From positions 151,824,492-151,888,491 of the forward strand of contig OX638368.1 of assembly GCA_951812925.1 (NCBI GenBank): a stretch of 64,000 bases of DNA, given 5' to 3'. Every line of letters starts with the position of its first letter. Position 1 is the stretch's first letter. Below the pieces are notes generated by a model. It had not been told where the DNA came from, did no database searches, and saw only the letters and a program-made list of their open reading frames with translations. The position numbers and the translations under genes were made by a program. This document shows positions 34,195-47,600 of the stretch, one piece after another. The stretch is from Calliopum simillimum (Eukaryota; Arthropoda; Insecta; Diptera; Lauxaniidae).

Positions 34195-37100
34195 ATGATG
34201 TGGTCGTTCTTCTCGCGCGACTCCTCCAAGGATTTTCCATATGAAATTGGCGAATTAGTGCCGGGCTTTGAGACCCGCTCAATATGGTCCCTGCACAAGG
34301 CCAAACGTAAAGGTGGTGGAGGCAGCAACGCAGGCGGTGCTGCTCTTATCAATGAAGAGGTTTCCGTTTTTGTTTACGATATTAAAAATGGTTCAGAAGC
34401 TAAATTTGAATTGGCCAAAGCCGCTGTGAAACGTCTAAAAACTTTGCGTCACCCTAGTATATTGCAATTTTTAGATACATTGGAAACTGATAAAATGCTT
34501 TATGTAGCCACTGAAGCAGTTGAACCATTGGGTACACATATCGCAAAACTAGCGACAGATGGACCACAAAAAGATTTATATTTGGCGTGGGGTGTTTTCC
34601 AAATAACTGTAAGTTTCGAATGATGCATAGATGAAATAGAATTCTAAGCTTTCGTTTCTTTTTTTCTTTAGCGCGCTTTGTCTTTTCTCAATAACGACGG
34701 TAATCTGCGTCATAACAATGTTTCAGTTTGGTCTGTCTTCGTTAATTCATCTGGTGAATGGAAATTGGGTAGCTTAGAATATGTTTCACCAGCTGATGGA
34801 AATCCAATGCCGCCTGTGAAGGTACCACCAGCGCTGGAAGTTTACGATCCACCTGAAAAAAATGATCAGACTAAGCTAAAGGCAGCGACAAAATGGTAAA
34901 TGCTTAACTATTCTTCCTAGTTTTATAAATTTGAAACAAAACCATCGTAAACAGCCCATGCATATGAATCTTTAAAACTTAATTTAATCAAAAAATGTGA
35001 AAGCATTTTGTAGGATTTTATTCCTCAACTTTTTAACAGAAAAGCGTGTATAATAGTAAGGTAAGGGAGGGAAATATGGACTGCGAGGGTAATATGTACT
35101 ACACGGTTATTTTCCACTGCATACGTAGGATTTACCGTTATGCATGCTCAAACAAAAAAATTTGTAGTGATTCATCGTTTTTTAAATAAATCATTAATTA
35201 TATAAAGTTAGTGAATACCATTTATAATTTATTAGCACAAATTAGTTCATTAACCACAAGAGTTTTTGATAAAAAACTATTTATTTCACCAACACGTGCT
35301 GTGGGTAATATGGACCACCAAAGAAAAAAGTCTCAAAAACAAATGTATTTATCATTATCATCTTCTTTAAATGGGGAATCTAGCTTCAGTTTTCATGACG
35401 AGTCTGATGGTCATTATTTGTAATTCGTAAACTACAAAGGAAAAGAAGATGAAAAATGCATATAATATAATACCCTTTACTCAGAAGATAGCCGTGGCGA
35501 ATTTTTCGTTGAATGTGTAATCTGACGTTCTTGGAGTCATGAAAAATGTGAAGAATGTGGAAGTGATATTTTTATATGCAACTTCTGTACCAAATAAACA
35601 TGTGGGGCAATATGGACTACATAGTCCATATAACACTACACTTTTTTTATATTTTCATTTTGAGTATTTTCATTTTTGTTAATTTTTTTTTTATCCTGAT
35701 GAGATATTTAACTAAAACTGAATCAGAATAAAGGTAAACTGTTTCCTTTAATGAATGACATAAAATTAATTGTTTTATGTTTTTTAAGTTTTATTTAAAA
35801 AGAAAGATCGGTGGTCTATATTTCCCTCCCTTACCCTACTTGACAAATTAAAAACTTATTTTTATGTTGTGCACACCAATCTTTTTGAAATCCATTCGTT
35901 GGTTTCCAACTTATACCGGTTTTTCTATGTGCTATATCCGGATCTTCCTATGGATATATTCTTGAAACTAAAACTACTCGACACTTTTTGATTAAACATT
36001 TTTTCTTGAAATTAAAATCTTATACAATTAACTAGGTTTAAAAAAATTAGTTGTCACTAAAGTAAACATTGACAATGACATTGTTGATTTTCACTTCATC
36101 CCTTTTTTTGTGATTAACGTTACTCCGTCTTTGAAGATTTATTTTGCTGAACTCGTAGACCATCACCAATTTTGTAATTTTACTTTGATTCTATTTTTTA
36201 ACCTCAGCTGTCAAAGCAGTGGTGCCAACTTTTCATTTTTAAAATGCACCAAAACTTTTTTTGTACATAATTTTTAGGAGAGCTAAGGATCAGTTCAGAA
36301 CACCTTCACTCTTGAAGTATGGAAAAATGTTTTGCTTCTATTTAATAGGTTTTCATTCTGTTTATTCAATAGAAAAATACATTTTTTCCAAACTTCAATA
36401 GTAAGGAGTTCTGAGTTGTCACTAGCTCTCCCAAAAATTAAAAAAAATAAATAAAAAAATTGATAGTTTACCATTGTGTTTGAAAATTTTTAATTAATAT
36501 TGCTAACTGCCGAAAGAAGAAGAAGCGCTTCAATTATTGGTTTCTGGAAGGTTCGTAGAAATTTAAGTAGTGTAACGTAATCATAATACATAGATCCAAT
36601 TTATTCACGGATGCAGCCAATTGTATAGATACATTTTCCACAACTATACACTGCTAGGTGGTTAGGTTAGGTTGATTAGCGTGGGATATAGCAGTTGCTA
36701 TCATAACTTAGGTCGCGATTGGGGCCCATTGTGTACCCGATATATAACTTTGTTGTCAACTTATATGAACCATTTAGAAATTTTTATAAACTCCAAAATG
36801 GATTTGGGACTCTTCTGAGCGATATCTTTAAGAGAGTCGAACAAATGACTTTCAAAGACCTTATAACGTCGGTTAGCCAACGCTGGGCATTCACAAAAGA
36901 AATGAAAAATGGACTCTTTGACATCAGGATCTTTACAGCTTCTACAAAGATCACCTACGGCTAGGTGGAAACGATTTTAATTCGAAACCAAACCATCCGC
37001 GCGTTTTCTTCTAAATCGGTATCTGCGGACCTTAAGCAGTTGAAAGTTTACTTCTCAATTTCTCATAATCTTAGAAAAAGCAGTTAGAAGCTTGGCAAAG

Positions 37101-40100
37101 CGAAGGCTCGATTTGATTTTATATTTAGTATTTTAAAATTTTCCAACTCATTGTCATCACTTTTGAAGGCTTACAAGGTTCTATCCGCTGAACAATTTGT
37201 ATGTAAATTAAACCTATATGTATACTCAATTTGTTGAATAAAAAATCCAGTGTTTTGGGGCTTACGTAACCAGGCGTATGCAAACATATACCTGTACACG
37301 GCTAAGTGAATTCGAAAACAAACCATCCGCGCATTTTAATCTGAATTGAAATTTTGGGGATCTTATTGTACCATAATCCATTTCGCACAAAATCATGGTT
37401 CCGTTTGTGAGAAATCCCAATTTTAATGAAATTTTCCATAGTAAACGAAAAAACCTAAAAACTCAAATCTACAAACGAAAACAAGAATGGTGATGTATTT
37501 ATTTTTTGATGCTTTATCCGAACCCGGCACCAGAATTGCGCTAGCTTGTCTGGATTTTGAGATATCCTAACCTAAAATTGGGAAGGATACGGTATTTTCA
37601 GCATCAAAAAATACATCAAAAATTACTATTCATACGTTTGTTTGTTGGTTTTAGTTTTTAAGGTTTTTTCGTTTAATATGGAAGTTTCATTAAAATTACA
37701 TTTTGAAGATCAACTGAAAGCACTGTATTCAGTTAAAAATATTGAAAATAGTTTGAAGTTTTCAAAAATATAAAAAAAAATTAAATTTCTGGCAATTCTT
37801 AAGCATTTCGTTTTGTAAAACCAGGGGCTGAATCGCCGCATCAGTTTCAATCCGTGACGTAAAATCATGTATTTAGTAATGCGAAATACATGTGAAACAC
37901 ATGATTTTACGACACGAGTTGTACGTACACGGTTGCGTCGATTCGACCCCAGTTCTACAAACATTGGTAAGAGTGCAAATAATTTAATAAGTAATGTATG
38001 AAGAAACTAATTTAATTTGAATATATTTAGATCCAAATATTCAATATATTAAAAACTGAATAGTCATCCAGCCATTGCTTCCCTCATCGCTCCCCGTTGC
38101 TGCAGTTTTAATTTCAATGTGTTATAAGTAAATTAATGTGTCTTGTAAATTTTTTGTGGAAAGTTTAATAGAAATACTTACGTGTGTTATACATTTTTTA
38201 CTGGGAAACTTCTCCTTTTTTGTCTTTTTCTCTTTCTGTTCTCATTGCATTCTGTATGGTGATGTGCTTATTATATTCGTTGTTTAATTCTTCTGAAATA
38301 TCCTCATTTTTCTTGGATTTATCATACTTATCACACAAATCAGAACGATCACTTTTTGGAACATATGTACAAGCTAAGATTGAACTCCGTATTAAAATTT
38401 TTTGAATACATACATATGTACATACTGTGTTGAAGAAATAGTTAAAGATGACTCTAAATTTAGTGTGTCCTCTATATATCCTCAAAAATCGTGTTAGAGC
38501 AATTCCGAGACCGGATTCGGATTCACCATTGACAATTAAATCGAAAGTGACTATTTTAATTTTGTTGTGTTTTTTTTTTCAAGTGTACCTTTTCGACCAC
38601 TTTTTTAAAAATGGTAAACAAAAGATTTTAAAAATGCTTTTATTTAGTTGTTCTTGCTCAAAAAAAAAAAAAAAAAAAACACATATGCAATAAAAAATGG
38701 GATTATATAAAATTTTATTTAAAATGAGTTTTCGACACCGTGATTATTCTACCTACATGCGCCATAAATTAGAAATTTTTCCAGTTAAAAAGCATTCTTT
38801 TACAAACAAATTTTAGAAATTAGTTAAGTAAGTTAAAACAAACTTAAAAAATCAATTGTGAAAATCACGTAAATTCGTGTTGAAAACGCTAAAGATGTTC
38901 TCGGACGAGACAATGATAAGCAAAATTAAAAATTATCGTATTCGTTAAGTTATCAACATGATAAAAATAAAACCTATTGGAGCAGAACATTATCACACCG
39001 AAACCTTTTTTATTTTTTATCCTAGTAGATTTTTTTTATTTGTATGAAGTTATAGTTGTTTTGTGTTGATGTCAATATAACACCCAGAGAAGAATTCGCA
39101 GCTATGTATTGCATCTGTAGTTGTTATCAAAATTTTCATAGATAAGTTTTTACGACAGTTTATGTTTACCATTTTTTATAGTGATGTTAAGTTATGGTTT
39201 CAGCACAACTTTTTAAGTTTTTCAAATTTTAGTGCTTTCTTAAAATATCTTAAAATCTATGCAAATAAGGGACAAGTTTCAATTAGTTAATTTTTGACTC
39301 CATTATTTGTCCAATTAAATACGAATGTTACTCTGATTTTTCTAATTTGCTTATTTACAGTTCCGTTGATATGTGGGGTCTTGGGTGTCTAGTATGGGAA
39401 TCATTTAATGGACCACTCAAAGTGCGAACTAACCTCAAGGATATTGATAGCATACCAAAATCATTGCAATCCTTGTATTGCGAACTAGTAGGTGCTTCGC
39501 CATCAAATCGGCCCAATCCAGCAGATGTTATAACAAGATGTCGCAAGCCGGGTGGTTTTTTCAAAAACGATTTAGTGGATACTTTGCTTTTTCTCGAAGA
39601 AATACAAATCAAAGATAAGGCGGAAAAGAATCGTTTTTTCAGTGGTTTAACGACACACTTAGATAATTTTCCTGATAACGTTTGCAAGTGAGTTGATGTT
39701 TTTCCTTTTCTTTTATATGATAACATTAATTCTTGGAATTTATTCTTGTAGACATAAAATTCTTCCACAACTGATAACAGCTTATGAATATGGCGATGCT
39801 GGTTCAGCAGTATTGGCCCCAATGTTTAAGGTACGTAAACAATCTTATTTATTGAATATTATATAACTTTCGTTGAACTTTAAATAGCTTGGAAAGCTAC
39901 TAGACGAAGTTGAATATCAAAAACGAATTGTGCCATGTGTTGTTAAACTTTTTGCCTCAACTGATCGTGTTACACGCTCAAGACTGCTGCAACAACTGGA
40001 TTTGTTTATAGCGCATTTACAACCGCAAGTAGTTAATGACCAGATTTTTCCTCAAGTGGCTCACGGTTTTTTGGACACTAATGCAACCATACGCGAGCAA

Positions 40101-42578
40101 ACTGTTAAAGTATGTTGCCGTTAAATTCCATCTTATTAAAATAAACTAGTTATGTATTTTTTTTTTATATTTAGTCAATTATACATCTTGCTCCAAAACT
40201 AAACTACAACAATCTTAATGTTGAGGTTTTGCGACATTTTGCACGTTTGCAAGCTCGTGACGATCAAGGTGGTATACGTACAAACACAACAGTATGCTTA
40301 GGAAAAATTGCACCACATCTACACCCGCAGGTAAGCAAAATTTAAAAAAAATAATACAAGTATTCAATACTGCTTCAGAGAAATTAAAATTTTTATAAAT
40401 TTGTATTTGAGGTGAGGCAACGAGTATTGGTATCGGCCTTCGTACGAGCAATGCGTGATCCTTTTCCCCCTGCCAGAGTTGCCGGTGTTTTAGCGTTAGC
40501 TGCAACTCAACAATATTTTTTGCTAAGGTTTGTAAACATGCAGTTAATTAACTTCTTTCAAATGAAAAAATCTATTCGAAATTTACAGCGAGGTGGCAAA
40601 TCGCGTTTTACCTTCATTATGCTCACTTACTGTTGATCCAGAGAAATCAGTTCGTGATCCGGCATTTAAAACAATTAGAGGTTTTCTCGGTAAATTAGAA
40701 AAAGTATCTGAAGATCCAAGTTTGCGTGAAACAATGGGTAAAGTATAACGATAATTTCTTGTAAATATGCATATAACACCCCATGTTTTTATAGAGGCTG
40801 ATGTACATACAGCAACACCTTCTATTGGTAATGCAGCTGCAACTTGGGCCGGTTGGGCTGTTACTGCTGTAACAGCTAAATTCTATCGAAGTCAAAGTGA
40901 TAGCTCACGTCCGCGACCGCCTTTAACAGGACGAAATCTATCAAAACCAGCGTCATTAGGTTTGTTCCCTTTGCACAATGATTTTTTCAAAATATATTTT
41001 GTTACTATACGCATACCATGGTAAAGTCAGACTGGTTTGTAAAATCAATATTTACAAAACGTTTAATACTGAAGACTAAAGTAAAATATTAATAATCAAC
41101 GTTTAGTAAAAATATTCAGGATCACGAAATAGTAGAACTTTGTAATCTTTAGGTAAGTCATATTATTTTAAAATTGATCAAACTGGGAAACAAAATGTTT
41201 TTCCATTTGAAGTGCATATTGTGGAACGTTCTAATCACGCAAAGAGTTAGTTTAATAGTAATATTTTATGAAAGTTTTATGAAAATTTCTAATTTTTGAA
41301 CTTAAGAGTAGTTAAACTTGGTTTAAATTCAATTTTTGTCGTTTGACACAAGCACGATACAGGCATTTTGACCACTATAGGACTCTTATGTGTATTGTTG
41401 CAAACTAATTCAATGACAACAGTAACTTATGTCGGATTTAGTAAAAGTCAGATGGTAATGAATTATATCATTTAAAAGTCAATTTCAGGGATTGGAATTT
41501 CCAAAAAAAAATATATTATTTCAAGGCATCAATATCGTATGTTATGTCAAGGTCCCAGAGGTTAAAAAATCAAAGGAAACATTTTTGTTTCTTGTTACAT
41601 AATTTTTCATTACATTACTTAAAATACAAATTTTATTATTTTTTCTTCTAGAACAACCATCAAGTAGTAGCTTATCAACGACAACATCAAGTGTTACCTC
41701 TATGACATCGTTAGAACATGAAAGTAATGACACTTCAGCATCTGCATCAGATTATGGAAACAATGAGTGGGATAATGAAAATTGGGGAGAAATGGATGTA
41801 AGTGTTCACAAGTATATACAACCTGATATATATTCATTTATTTGTTTTTTTCTTTTCAGACATCACAAGATCCCACTAGTCCATTGGCTGGTACCTCTAA
41901 TAATGGACAATTAAATGCCCCTAGCGCTTTAACTGACGTTAGAGATGGTTGGGACAATGAAGAGTGGGGAAGCTTAGAAGAGGATCCGGTAATTATTCTA
42001 CATACGCATATTGTTTAAAAAGTATGTTGAAAAAATTATGACTAAAATTGTAGGGAGAAGAAGAGGAACAACAGCAAGATGAAGAGCAACAACTGCATCA
42101 AATCAACGAACTTATTGAGCCCTTGGCGAAATTAAATTCACATTCAACATCACCTGCAAGGCTGCTACATCAACAAAATGTGGCACAGCAACAATTATTG
42201 CAACAACGACCAAAAGATTTGCCAAGTATTGCATCAACAGCTGCGTTAACCAACTGCAACAACGTGAGTCCACTTAAAGACGGACATCAGCATGCCCATT
42301 GGAATAATACAGCGAATAACGCTAATTGGAATAGTGATTCATGGGCCGATGGTGAATTTGAACCAATTGATGAGCCATTAACAGGTAAAACAATAATAAA
42401 ATATAAAACGAAATCGTGACGTGCTAAAAAATAATATCCCATTTAAGGTAATCCCAAACTTGACGAAGCGCGTCGAAAACGTGAAGAGAAAAAATTACAA
42501 CGTCAGCGAGAACTAGAAGCAAGACGTGCACAGCGCAGTGGTGGTGGGCCACTTAAATTGGGCGCCAAAAAGCTTTAA
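34195..42578 (+). CDS. yata: yata/SCYL1, N-terminal kinase-like protein
   Basis: Thirteen exons are 34195-34608, 34672-34895, 39361-39687, 39752-39830, 39888-40109, 40175-40330, 40412-40527, 40589-40737, 40795-40959, 41652-41797, 41860-41988, 42054-42384 and 42448-42578, giving 862 residues. SCYL1/yata binds COPI coats and acts in Golgi-to-ER traffic. The N-terminus is a pseudokinase: [19 protein letters not shown], then a catalytic-loop position that reads [12 protein letters not shown] instead of HRD and no DFG. HEAT repeats follow ([60 protein letters not shown]). The C-terminal part is acidic and tryptophan-rich ([25 protein letters not shown]), followed by a basic coiled segment ([20 protein letters not shown]). 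It ends AKKL, which could serve as a COPI-type dibasic tail. Intron 2 is 4.5 kb and packed with repeats. A second ATG follows the first directly, so the start could be either. Confidence 0.95.
35057..35838 (+). mobile_element. Transposon remnant with GGTAAGGGAGG ends, copy 1
   Basis: The ends are inverted: GTAAGGGAGGGAAATATGGA and, at the right, TATTTCCCTCCCTTACCCTA. A frame near 35211-35423 ([17 protein letters not shown] to [10 protein letters not shown]) is followed, in another frame, by [13 protein letters not shown], a stop, [20 protein letters not shown] and C. The spaced Cys/His pattern resembles the PHD-like finger at the C-terminus of pogo/Tigger-type transposases. Most of the transposase is missing. 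It lies in yata intron 2. A related copy in the opposite orientation is at 61063. Confidence 0.65.
36655..36970 (-). mobile_element. 3' end of a non-LTR retrotransposon
   Basis: On the minus strand a short frame reads [20 protein letters not shown], then [12 protein letters not shown]. The C-x2-C...H...C spacing is typical of the C-terminal cysteine motif in R1/I/LOA-type LINE polyproteins. A stop follows, then a 3' segment ending in CAACCTAACCTAACC. Only this 5'-truncated tail is present. Confidence 0.6.
36971..37420. repeat. Direct repeat pair after the LINE tail
   Basis: A block around CAAACCATCCGCGCGTTTTC near 36990 recurs as CAAACCATCCGCGCATTTTA near 37320, each preceded by a CGGCTAGGTGG/CGGCTAAGTG word. 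The two are about 335 bp apart. The unit is non-coding. Confidence 0.5.
37420..37700. repeat. Foldback sequence in yata intron 2
   Basis: TTTTAATGAAATTTTCCATA followed by AACGAAAAAACC is inverted at the right (GGTTTTTTCGTTTAATATGG...TTTCATTAAAATTA). The inner parts also pair (GATGTATT...AATACATC). Confidence 0.65.
37824..37950. mobile_element. Short hairpin element with GGGGCTGAATCG ends
   Basis: This is a 127-bp inverted repeat that starts GGGGCTGAATCGCCGCATCA and ends TGCGTCGATTCGACCCC, with arms that meet around CATGTATTT/AAATACATG. It is small, non-coding and distinct from the 107-bp family. Confidence 0.65.
37951..39360. other. Remainder of yata intron 2
   Basis: The AT-rich sequence includes long A runs (38657-38677). 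I see no gene or repeat that I can support. The branch point and acceptor for exon 3 lie at the right end (CTTATTTACAG). Confidence 0.35.
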
Positions 42579-44020
42579 AAAACGTATGCGTTTTAAAAAT
42601 TATTTCCATTTTCTTATAAAAGAAGTGTTCTTTTCCGATTTTATATATTATTAATATTATGTATGTATGAATTTGAAAATCGAATAGTACATATTTTTCA
42701 AAACAACAGACGCGTAAACCAAAAAAAAAAAAAAAAAAAAACACAACATGAAAAAGAGAATCTTAACTTTTGAAAAATAAAAGTTTAAGAATATTTTGTA
42801 AACAACGGTGCATAAAATGCAGCGTATCAAACATTTATATACATATTTACTAAAGTAACTATAGGAAGAAAAAATCAAATATAAATACTAATTAATGCTA
42901 GCTGTAAAATTACCAAAAGATATGAGTATTCCATTTGATTAAACCAAGTAAATTATTCTTATAAAAACGCTTTTGATGCATTATTTTTTCAATTCCACAA
43001 TCACTGAAATGAATCTTCTGCGTAAGCACAAAAGAAAAGAAAAAAAAACATTTTGTAAAAAATCCTAACAATATTTTAATATATGCACCAAAACTATTTT
43101 AGAAATACTTACTTATATATTTAGATCAATGACAGAAAGTAGCTAGATTTAAATTTTTTCCATATATGATTGTTTTGTAAAGTAATTAAAGAAAAAATTT
43201 TGAAAAAAGAAGAAAAAAATGTATAAAATAGTAGGTACATTTAGCAAATAAATTCCACGATGTATTTTTTAGATGACAACTTGTTGTATGTAAAAAAGAA
43301 ATGCTGAAAAGCTGCAGTTTTCAACTTTTAGATATTTTTTGTAATAATTGGCGTGTTTATTTATACTGTGTATTTGCTAGATTATTGTAATACATATGTA
43401 ATTGTATGAGAATTAGCGTATTATTTTTTAATTCCAATTCAATTGGAGTATGACTTTGGAATTGAATTTTCAAATTTAAAAATAAGCTAATAATTCCATT
43501 TAAGATTACAACATACTTTATCTTTCATTCCAGGATATTCGAATTTGGAAACGTAAAAGTAGTTTCAGCTTACTGATTTCCTATATTCAATTTCTTAGAA
43601 TTTTGCTAAACATCAATATTTCTTTTGCAATGAAATTAACTCACCTCCATTTTTAATTTCCTGGAATGAATTTAAAATATAAATAAAATTCAATTGTGAA
43701 TCCTTGATTAGAATTTCTTTTGCAATAATAAAACTATTCCAAATTCAATTTTTTTTACAATTCAAAAAATACAAACGATTAAATTATCGTTTTCTATCGA
43801 AAAATATTTTAACCAACAGTTTGAAAGGTGAATTTTTTCCGATCTTCTAAAAGCGATTTTGCTCAGTTAGTATTTTATCCCAATATTTATTTCCTCTTGT
43901 TTTATATCCAATTTAACAATTTGCCTCATTTATCCTTTTTTATTGGAAAACCGAAACGTGCACAGGAGATTTTCAAATTATTCGAATTTGTGAACAAAAA
44001 CAACTTTTTGACCTACTAAT
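42579..44020. other. yata 3' UTR and AT-rich spacer
   Basis: AATAAA near 42775 (GAAAAATAAAAG) probably ends the yata transcript. Beyond it the sequence is AT-rich, rich in 'aattccaatt'-type words and without open genes. Confidence 0.4.
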
Positions 44021-44386
44021 ACTACGTTTCCACCCGATATTTATGAGGTAATTTAAGGTGGTTTCAAGATTAGTCTCTAAATCTGGGCGTAAATCACATA
44101 ATTTACCATATGAAAATAAATCTATTTCTGCGCATAAATCACACCAGGGCTACCGATTTTGGCGTTTTTCGACCAAGTGCCACCTCTTAACTTTTACAAT
44201 TGGCATTAAATTAAACACAAAGCAAATGGATGATATATTTTAATAAGAAAAGAAAAAATACCTTTAATTTTACTGCTTATAACATTTTCTGCCAAAAATA
44301 AATCTTTTTCGGCCGGTGGAAACGGGTAGTATTAACGATGCAATTTCCAAATCTCAGCACAGTTGAATCTCCGGTGAAAACGTAGT
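44021..44386. mobile_element. MITE with ACTACGTTT ends
   Basis: The inverted ends are ACTACGTTTCCACCCGA and, at the right, CCGGTGAAAACGTAGT. The element is about 366 bp and non-coding. A partial copy lies at 13683-13806. No target duplication is obvious. Confidence 0.7.
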
Positions 44387-44421
44387 GTAAGACTTTCATT
44401 AAAAAAAAATTAAACTAATAA

Positions 44422-44628
44422 CACTGCGCAAGACAAAATTCTGAATGAGATCTCAATAACTTGAGTCACTATTTCCTGGATGTACGCCATACATATGTCT
44501 GAAAATTTTGTTATCTGCACTCCGAGCACAGACCTGATATGCATCAGTTGCCAAATTTGAAATCACCGACTCTAAATAAATCAAAAAAAGTTATTGAGAT
44601 CTCATTCAAAACTTTGTATTGCACAGTG
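44422..44628. mobile_element. MITE with CACTGCGCAA ends
   Basis: The left end CACTGCGCAAGACAAAATTC followed by GAATGAGATCTCAATAACTT is inverted at the right (AAGTTATTGAGATCTCATTC...TTGCACAGTG). The element is about 207 bp. The CACTG start is hAT-like. Confidence 0.7.
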
Positions 44629-47600
44629 CAATCATTAGAAAAATTTAAAGTCTTTATTAAAAAACGCTTTTTTCCAATTCCTTCGGAAATCGAGCAATGT
44701 GGTCGTGGCAAATGATAAAAATGAAAATAATTTTCTAGTTGAATTCATTATTGAATTCATGGTGAATGCATCAAGTTCAATGCTTAAACTAGCTCAAAGT
44801 AAAGCCCGTACAGTAAAGGGAAATAAATTGCATTAAATTATAATTACGATTTCATTAGTTTATTTAGTAAGCTTTTATTATTAAAAAACTGAGTTAAGTT
44901 TTATAAATATTTCAGAACAAAAATTATAAAACTGCTCAATGTCGGAGCAAAAGCCAAAGTTGTACGTCAACGAGCAACCGCAACGTCACGTTAGGGAACG
45001 GAACGTTTTGACTAATTCCAGCTTTGCTACTATAAGCCGATACAACGATACAAAACAAAACAACAACATAATGTATGTACTCGTGAAATGTGTTCATTGT
45101 GTGACTTACCATTTTCATCAACGCCTGTATATTGTTTTATCAATGTAAAAAAACCTGATTCTAAAAAATACTTCAGGTCAGTGTAAAAAAACTACAGTAA
45201 AATTTCTTATATGGGTACACTTGCAAGTTGCAACGCATTGGTAACCCAGGATTATAGTATTGCCCAGTGTAAAATTTCAAGACAGCGAGACTTTTTTTCG
45301 ATCCAATTTTTGCGATCTATTAGTTCTGTAATTTTTGGAGATATTGGCGATTCCTTTCGTATCTTTATTTTAATTAGAATAGACAATATCTTCAAAACTA
45401 TAAAACTTACAGAGAAATTAATTGCAGATTCAAAATCTATATGTGAAGCACTCCATGCCAAGTGTACCAACAAAATTTTTTTTTCTCCGATTTCGCTCAA
45501 ATGTGACAATATGGTAGATCCGGTGTGCAAGAACAACAATCCGGGAGGATTTGGTCCTAGTACCATTTGTTGTTAAAATACAGGGTGTTGAAGTTGGGGT
45601 GTTTAGTCATTTTCATGAAAAGGGTGTTTTTTCAAAAATTTATAGCTTACACTAAAGTATGTAAATTGATAAATCTAAGTTACTGGTACTATTTTGTAGT
45701 GTTCTTTTTATAAAAAAATATTTATTTTTTACACTTAAAAATACTTCTGAATTTTTTTTAAAAAAAGCCCCCTCAGATTTTTTTTAAAAGTACTTTAAAT
45801 TAAAGCATAATTTATAAGCTTTAAAATGATGTATGACTCAAGATGGGATTGGGACGCTACATGGAAGTTTTTGGCTTTTGAACGCCCGCGGCAGTCAAAA
45901 ATCTTTTTTTACTCAATAGGAAAGCATCTTACGAAAAAAGTGTGCAAGGCATAAAATGCTTAGAATCATCAAGGAAATTATTGCATATTGCCAAAATTGA
46001 GCGAAATCGCAGAAAAAAAAAATTTTGAGCTGGTACACTTGGCGTGGAGTGCTTCATATAAAGCTTGACAGTTAAAATTTTAAACCAAAAATTTTTTCAA
46101 TATTCAGGACCACTTTTCGGTTTTAAAATGGTTTGGGATGCATCATATATTTTTTGAAATGGACCAAATTTTACATGGTGCTTAGAAACATCAAATTTTG
46201 GTGCTGTGGGATCGCAATTCCAAAAAATTTTAAAATTTCTGTTTTCGGTCTATAATGGCTTAAATATTTTCTTTGTATATATCGTTTGAAAGTGCATATA
46301 TGTATCTACCTTTCATAGAATCATAAATTCGATGGAGTGGTTCCCGAGCTTAACTTATATTTTTAAGGTAAACTCGATATTTTTGACTATTTTGACGTTC
46401 TTGTTTTGAAGACTTAAAAGGTAAACGAAGTGTCTTAAATACTTGAAAAATATGGTTACATAATCTCGGTCAGATTAAGCCAAAAAAACCGTTTATTTTT
46501 ATTTTTAAATACTTGATGTAGAAGGTATAAAAAAAATTAAGAAAACCTCCACAATTTATAAAAAATGTTCCAAAAGTTGGAGGCTTCGAGCATGCAGCGT
46601 AAGTTCTAAAAATTTGAATTTTTACCGAAATATCGACCACTCTTCTTCTTAGAATTATATTTGAAGAATTATGGCGTTCTCGAAAAATTTTTGAACAGCT
46701 TTACTGAACAATATTGAAAATTATTTCCATTACACATATTTTATGTTTGAAAAATTGTAAAGAAGTACCAAGTATTGAAAAGGAGCACAAAAATGAATTA
46801 GAGGAGTATAGGAGTACGATTGCTCAAATAGGAGTAAAATACTCCTATAGGAGTACAAACGACATCACTGTAGCTTTCATACATTTCCGCGGGAGAGAGC
46901 GTAAACAATTAAGAGGCACAAGAAGAGAGCGAAAAACTACTTTTGTCACTAAAGTAGCATTATGTAGTGTACACTACAACTACAGTATACGTGTATGCAC
47001 TGAAATGAACTGAAGCAAATAAAACAATACAGTTCTATGAAGTATTTGATGAATAGAAAGAAGGTACATGACATAACGTATCTTAAAACTTCAACAAGAC
47101 ATCTTGTGCAAACACCTAGTAGGCACTTACTAAAATAAGAAAAATATAAAGGGCTCACTACTTTGGCGTTAAATACTGTTAATTAACTGCTTTTTTTTTA
47201 AAAAACGCTTATAAAATAAACTAATAAAATTAAGTATTTAAAATATACGGGTATTTCAAGTTTTCCAAGAATTTTTTTAAAGAAATGATTTTAAGGCAAA
47301 TAATTTTGCCTCATTGTAAGAGTGAAGACTATAAAATATGAAGTTGAAAGATGTCGTAAGTATGGGGTCTTAGAAGAATAAAGCATCAAAATTTTTTCAG
47401 TAATATAATTTTTTATTTTATACATTATTATTATTTGAAAAAGTTGCAATTTGTATTTATACGAGTATATAGATTTGTATGAAATTGCAAACTTGTGGAG
47501 ATGCGTTAAGAATCTTGTGCCGTTTGCTTAAAAAAAGTTAATTGGCTTAGAAATCTCTATTGTGTATTTGAAATAAAAATTGTTAAATTCCAAAGTTTAC

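Noticed and set aside
39355..39822. 155-codon minus-strand frame
   Set aside because: Antisense to yata exons 3 and 4, whose plus-strand frame matches SCYL1.
45211..45576. 121-codon plus frame and its antisense partner
   Set aside because: No domain, no splice context, and it overlaps an inverted repeat that also occurs at 46 kb.
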